64,000 nt of DNA, taken from NCBI GenBank assembly GCA_035771175.1, contig CM069594.1, forward strand, positions 9,610,620 through 9,674,619, given 5' to 3'. Below the pieces are notes generated by a model that was given only the letters and a program-made list of their open reading frames with translations, did no database searches and was not told where the DNA came from. Made by a program: the position numbers and the translations under genes. Below, piece after piece: positions 58,622 through 64,000 of this stretch; the stretch's first letter is position 1, and every line of letters starts with the position of its first letter. The stretch comes from Paratinospora sagittata (taxonomy: Eukaryota; Streptophyta; Magnoliopsida; Ranunculales; Menispermaceae).

Positions 58622-61440
58622 ATGCCACAATTCACAATATCTCTCACCTCCACCAATTACCTCTCATGGAAACTTCAATTTCATGCCACACTCATGGGAT
58701 ACAATCTTGAAGGCTACATCGATGGCTCTACACCATGTCCGCCTATTTCCATCACAATCAATTGGACACCCTCACTAAAACTCAGCGTATCGGCAAGACA
58801 AATTGATCCTTAGTGCTCTTGTGGGCTCTCTCTGTAGGTCCATTATTCCTTTGCTCAATCGCTCCACCACTTTGGGTGATGCTTAGAATATACTTGCCGA
58901 CACCTATGCACGACCCACTAGAGGACACATCAAGCAAATCAAAGATCAACTCAAAAATCCAATCAAAGGATCTCAGAACATCACCGAATACATGCAATTC
59001 ATAAGAGGTCGTGCCGATGAACTTGCCATACTTGGCAAACCCATTGATGAAGAAGATCTTGTTGAAAAGGTCCTTGATGGCCTTAATGATGACTACAAAT
59101 CTATAGTTGAGGCCGCTAATGCTCACGAAACTCCTATCTCCTTTGATGATTTTCATGAAAAGTTGCTGAATAAAGAGAACTCTTTGTTGTTGGCCTAAGT
59201 GATTCCGTACTTAATTTTTTTCCTAAGTGTTTTGATGTTAACAAATAATATAACAAATGACGTTAATGTTTCTATCTAGTATATTTCACCACCTAAAGAT
59301 GGAAAAGAGCCAATATTACAAGATCCAAGTCTTCAAGAAGTCTCTCAAGCAAATGATTAAAGCATAGGATCAATCATACTTAAAACTTGGACAACTTGAA
59401 GGAATGAAGAAAAAAAGGTTGAGTCTTTATGTGTCAAGAATTAAGATGTAACTTTCTTATATTTCCTATTGCTCAATATTTCTTAAAATCATGCATTCAT
59501 ATTTCACATATGTATAGTTTTGATAAAATTCATTCATGCATTAAGTTTTTTTTTTAAAATGATTTTCAAGTATTCAAAAATGTTTGATTTATGTTCTTAA
59601 ACTATTTTGAATCATATTTACATTAGTTTTACTTAAAATGACATTTTTACAAAGTTTTTCAAGATAACTAAAATTTATTTTGATTTTCATCAAAATCTCG
59701 TTTGATTATTTAATCATTGATTTTAAAGTGTTTTATTCATCAAACTAAATCTATTTCAATCATATTTTGATGCCTAAATAAGCCCATATATTTAGAATTT
59801 TGAAAAATAATGTTAACCCAAGTTTTCACACTCAAAGTACGCCAAAATAAATTTTAATCCTTTAAAAATGTTTGATAGCTTTGGAAATGTTTTCAATGGA
59901 TTCAGAATGTTCTTTCCATAATTTTTAAGCTATTAAATGCCTACATTTGATTTCTATTTCATAATCTTTCAAAAAATACAAAAGTTTTGAAATTCGCAAT
60001 CGAAGCAGGACGCTAATCATGCAGTAGCTTCTTCCCTTGAACTGTTTGATTTTTTGGGCAGCATCAGGACCCTCATACCCTATCAGGACACTAATGGAAC
60101 ACCTGCAACTTTTCTGAGCACGTTTCCAATGGTCCAAAATGTGATTTTTCACCCCCCAACAACTATATTCTTGGGTCTAACGGCTAGATCTCATTTTTAA
60201 TCTATATATACAAGTGCTTAGGCCATTCTAAACACAATAGAGACAACCATGTGAATCTGGGAAGTGTTCTTTAAAATCAAATCATTTTGCTATTTCAAAA
60301 ACCTAGAACTTAGATATGTTGATTTGAAGATTGGGTTTCAAGCTATGTCTTTGTGCATCATTCAAAGCTTTTTCAAAATCATTCTCTTGAGCAAATATGG
60401 TTGCAAGAAAAGTATAAGTCATTGTAAGGTCTCTATTCACCTTGAGCTCAAATTTTCATATCTTGTATTTGTTATCTGAATTTATGAGTTTCATTATAAT
60501 TGTTCTAAGCATTTAGAACAAACATTATATTCATTATTTTTAGTCTTTTGGATTGTTTCATGGTTTGAAACAAACCAAGTAAAGTGATTTAATAGCACTT
60601 GTGATTCCAATGTTAGAATCAAGGCTAGTTTCATCATTTCTCTTGAAAAGGGTCAAGTGGTTTTTCTTTTGCCCGTGAAAAGGAAATTAGGCTCTTCCTT
60701 ATCCCACAAAAGGAACAAGTGTTTCATCTTTAGCCCATGAAAAAGATATATGGTTCTTCTTTATCCCGCAAAAGGATAGGCTTGTCTTGAACCTGTAAAA
60801 GAACATTTGTAACGGTTTGGTCCTCACCCGTAAAAGGATTCATTAGTGAAGTTTGGAAATCCTAATTGGGAGATTAGGCAGTGGACGTAAGCGCGACCGA
60901 ACCACTATAAATGCTAGTGTGCTTTACTTTATGCATTTCACTTTATGCACCTTAGATTAATTTGAGTATTCAATCCAACTTTATCAAGGAATTTTATTAA
61001 GGAATTAGAAAAGTTCAAAAATGGTCATTACACCCAATTCACCCCCCTCTTGGGTGTCTAACATCTGCGCCAATCTTAACCACCACCAATATCTCTTCCA
61101 GCCACTGCCAATCCAACTATCCAGCGGAGTAAATCATGGCGCCCTCCATTTTCTCAAGGGTCATCTTCTCGGCCACCTCCCACTACGTGGTCGACTTCTA
61201 CTCAACTTCGTGGGAACCACCCACCTTTGAGACCCTCTCTTGGTTGTTGTCAGGCCTGCAACACTCAAGTGCACAAAGCCAATAGGTGTCCCAATTTCCG
61301 CATAGTTGTTGGCCCTCCACCATAAGGTCATCGTCTACTGGCACCCCCAACCATTTTTGCCACAACCACCGGCTCCTTGGCAACCCCGTGCCAACTATGC
61401 TGCACCCTCCTCGCATGACTTGTTAACTTAGCTACTTGAT
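58622..61440 (+). pseudogene. gag of Ty1/copia element, split by LTR f
   Basis: The first piece (58622-59199) begins MPQFTISLTSTNYLSWKLQF and GYIDGSTPCPPI, the usual copia gag start. After a frameshift near 58810 it continues AILGKPIDEEDLVEKVLDGL and SFDDFHEKLLNKENSLL. The second piece (61064-61440) has the zinc knuckle CQACNTQVHKANRCPNF at about 61253-61303. The two are separated by a SIRE-type LTR at 59200-61063. Two or more frameshifts add to the damage. Confidence 0.85.
59200..61063 (+). mobile_element. SIRE-type LTR (copy f), solo, in copia gag
   Basis: The end matches the family: AATTCACCCCCCTCTTGGGT and TCTAACA at 61063. At 60670-60840 repeated 'CCCGTGAAAAGGA', 'CCCGCAAAAGGA' and 'CCTGTAAAAGAA' phrases match 17520-17740 in LTR b. 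The start is taken as TGATTCCGTACTTAATTT. Only two hairpin modules are left near 60008-60095. No clean target duplication was found (CTAAG before, TCTGC after), so the start may be off. Confidence 0.7.
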
Positions 61441-62010
61441 AGCGGAACATCTCATCATATTACCACCGACTTGAGCAATCTCTGCATCCACACTCCTTAT
61501 ACAGCCGCTAACGACGTTATAATTGGTGACGACATGGGTCTACCTATTACCTACACTAGTTCCATTACCCTCCCCACTCCCTCTCATAACTTTACTTTAA
61601 ATAATGTTATTTGTGTTCCTAGCATGAAAAAAAATCTCATCTTTATCTATCAGTTTTGCACTTACAATAATGTTTTTATTGAATTCTTACCCTCTGCTTT
61701 CTTTGTGAAGGATCTACGCACGGGGGCAATCCTTTTAAAGGGTTCAACTAAGGATGGCGTGTATGCGCAGCCAACATCATCCATCAAATCTTCTCTCCAA
61801 TCTTCACCGTTAATTGCTTTTTCAAGTGTCAAGACCACTTCATCCAAGTGGCATCATAGGTTAGGTCATCTGTCTGTTTCAATTTTAAAGAATATTATTT
61901 CAAGTTCTCAATTACAGTTGTCTAGTTCTTTACTTGAGTTTTCTCATTGTAATGTTTGCCAATGCAATAAAAGTCATAAATTGTTTTTTTTACATCCTCC
62001 CTTATTTCTA
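61441..62010 (+). pseudogene. protease and pre-integrase region of copia element
   Basis: DSGTSHHITTDLSNL at about 61441-61485 is the copia aspartic protease active site. Then comes SITLPTPSHNFTLNNVICVPSM and KKNLIFIYQFC, a typical segment, followed by the GAG-pre-integrase domain WHHRLGHLSVSILKNI and CNVCQCNKSHKLFF. A frameshift near 62000 passes to the integrase core. Confidence 0.85.
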
Positions 62011-62660
62011 CTCAACCCTTGGAAATTATATTTTATGATGTCTGGACCTCACCGGTTTACACATATGATGAGTTCAAGTACTATGTTATCTTTGTTGATT
62101 ACTTTACTAAATACATATGGTACTATCCACTCAAACAAAAATCCCATGTTTACGATGTTTTCATCCATGTTAAAGCTCTTGTGGAAAACTATTTCCATAA
62201 AAAAATCGTCACCCTCTACACAGACAATGGTGGGGAATACCATTCCCTTACTACTCTCTTATCCACACATTCTCGAACATAATGGTTTTTCTTAACGTTG
62301 TCACCGTCACATAGTTGAAACAGGTATCTCCTTACTTTCTCATGCCTCTATGCCTCTTATGTATTGGAATCATGTTTTTGCCACAATAGTCTACCTCATC
62401 AATCATATGCCTACACCTACGCTTGTTCTTGTTTCTCCTTTTGAGAAAATTTTTGGGTCTGCCCCTAACTACTCCAAATTAAGGGTTTTCGAGTGTCTAT
62501 GCTACCCATGGCTCAAGCCCCGTTCTACTCCCAAACTTGACCCTTGATCTGTTCCCTGTGTCTTTCTTGGTTACTCCCAAACTCAAAGTGCCTACCTTTG
62601 TCTTGATCCACACATTTCTAGGATCTACATTTCTCGTCATGTCAAATTTGTGGAAAACAT
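62011..62660 (+). pseudogene. integrase core of copia element
   Basis: Reads IIFYDVWTSPVYTYDEFKYY (first Asp), FVDYFTKYIWYYPLKQKS and VTLYTDNGGEYHSL (second Asp with GGEY). Frame shifts then give HNGFS and, at 62350, WNHVFATIVYLINHMPTPTL and FEKIFGSAPNYSKLRVFECL, the usual integrase C-terminal part. FLGYSQTQSAYLCLD at about 62570 is the 'GYS' signature. At least three disruptions. Confidence 0.85.
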
Positions 62661-63141
62661 TTTTCCTTTCATCTCGCTTCATAGTCAACTAAGCCGTTCA
62701 CAACCAGAAACTACGTCCACTTGGCTCCCACCTGTTTTCACTCTTCCCTCCTCACCCATGTCACAGTTACTCGACACTCCCTCTATGGAACGATCCTTCG
62801 TGGATGTTTGTCCTACTACAATCCTACCTATCCCTGTTCCAATTGAACCACCTGCTGACCAAACCATTTCCACCGATCGACCAGATCTTACACACCTCGA
62901 ACCCCTCCCCCTCTGCCCTCCATTTAGTCAATTCGAAAACATAGAAAACCCACCTCCACATCTTTTCAACACCCCCAAAATCGAGCCTACCCCTGCAAAC
63001 ACACGCGCCATGACCACTCAAGCCAAAAACAACATCTGCAAACTCATCCAAAAACTTAACCTCCCCACCAAATTTTCCCCCAAATCGGATAAAATACCCA
63101 CCACTGCCACCCAAGCCCTAAAAAATAACAACTGGCGTTAG
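62661..63141 (+). pseudogene. integrase-RT linker of copia element
   Basis: An open, Pro/Ser/Thr-rich linker with few charged residues (PTTILPIPVPIEPPADQ), then TRAMTTQAKNNICKL, the segment that usually precedes RT in this lineage. It closes at 63141 after NNNWR and the next codons AMLVEYDALIFNGTWELVP start RT. Confidence 0.75.
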
Positions 63142-64000
63142 GCTATGCTTGTGGAGTATGATGCTCTTATCTTTAATGGTACATGGGAGCTTGTTCCATT
63201 GGATCAAGCACAAAATCTAGTCAGTTGTAAATGGATTTTTTCATATCAAGAGACTTTCTGATGGTTCTATTGACGGGTATAAAGCTAACTTGGTGGCAAA
63301 AGATTTTCATCAAAGACCAGGCATAGATTGCCATGATACTTTCAGCCCAGTGGTCAAACCTACCACAGTGTGCCTTGTCCTTAGCATTGCAGTTAGTTCT
63401 GGTTGGTCTCTTCGTCAACTTGACATAAATAATGCCTTCCTTCAAAGTCATCTAACTGAAAATGTTTTCATGGCTCAACGACCAAGCTTTATTGACCTTG
63501 ATCTTCCTTAACATATTTGCAGACTTAAAAAGGCAATTTATAGTCTCAAACAAGCTCCCCGTGCTTGGTATCATGAGTTGCGCCAGTTCCTGGTCACTAA
63601 TGGTTTTCGCAATTCTTTGGCCGACACCTCATTATTTGTTCTCAATCATGAGGGTACGTTGATATATTTATTGGTCTACGTTGATGACATAATCATTACA
63701 GGGGATAATGCAGCCACAGTCCAACGCTTTATTGATCTCCTTGCTCATCGTTTCTCTCTCAAGGATCTTGGTTCTCTCTCTTTTTTTCTTGACGTTGAGT
63801 GCTTCCACACCAACATGGGCTACTTCTTTCATGGTAATAGTACATCAATGATCTTCTAGCTCGCATCAATATGATTGATGCAAAATCGGTACTCACTCCA
63901 CTGGCCACAGATTCCAAGCTAAGTCTTTTATTCGGATCGGTCTTATATGATCCAATTGTTGGTAGTCTGCAGTGTTTCTCCCTCACTCGGCCTGACATTG
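63142..64000 (+). pseudogene. reverse transcriptase of copia element, cut by window end
   Basis: RT begins AMLVEYDALIFNGTWELVP and CKWIF; after a frameshift it has GYKANLVAKDFHQRPGIDCH, DTFSPVVKPTTV and RQLDINNAFLQSHLTENVFM (63290-63511). A stop at 63511 precedes LKKAIYSLKQAPRAWYHEL. The catalytic YVDD is in LLVYVDDIIITGD at about 63670-63708. Then FSLKDLGSLSFFLDVE, a stop at 63859 and a frameshift. The element continues beyond 64000. Confidence 0.88.

Overview
This is a window of nuclear DNA from a flowering plant, most likely a eudicot. The evidence is the AT-rich sequence, plant-type LTR retrotransposons of the SIRE/Maximus, Tekay-like and Tat lineages, a CACTA transposon with split genes and GT-AG introns, and a plant B-box zinc-finger pseudogene. 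Species cannot be read from the sequence. There is no intact host gene. Almost everything is nested, decayed transposable-element DNA.

Layout. 0.2-2.0 kb: SIRE-type LTR (minus). 2.0-2.5 kb: gypsy LTR fragment. 2.48-3.05 kb: CACTA-type terminus. 3.69-24.19 kb: a Ty3/gypsy element ('element A') with 5' LTR, primer-binding site (PBS), an extra 5' reading frame, gag, protease, RNase H and integrase. Its reverse-transcriptase core is deleted. It is interrupted at about 11.55 kb by about 9.6 kb of nested LTRs, then resumes at a polypurine tract and a 3' LTR that is itself split by a solo LTR. 24.2-43.9 kb: an old CACTA element with a TNP2-type transposase gene and a second Transposase_24/DUF8039-type gene. 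The first is split by a solo LTR, the second by an 8.7 kb SIRE copia element on the minus strand. 43.9-45.55 kb: another SIRE-type LTR.

45.55-48.4 kb: two Tat-lineage gag-protease fragments arranged head to head. 48.5-51.6 kb: 43-44 bp tandem repeats, then a broken gypsy-associated gene on the minus strand with a PBS-like site. 51.6-53.2 kb: LTR-like sequence. 53.2-53.5 kb: a second CACTA-like subterminal-repeat block. 55.9-57.1 kb: a BBX (B-box) zinc-finger pseudogene on the minus strand. 57.6-58.1 kb: AT-rich DNA. 58.4-64.0 kb: a Ty1/copia element running off the window, with a SIRE-type solo LTR in its gag.

Four solo LTRs (14901-17155, 17912-20862, 21625-24139, 25518-28087) have perfect 5-bp target-site duplications, which fixes their boundaries and order of insertion. 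Six related SIRE-type LTRs share a G-rich terminus. At least four of them carry arrays of about 28-bp imperfect hairpin modules whose two stem arms change together. That array, the inverted pair of solo LTRs, the Tat palindrome and the BBX pseudogene are the most notable observations. All similarity statements come from reading by eye; no alignment or database search was run.
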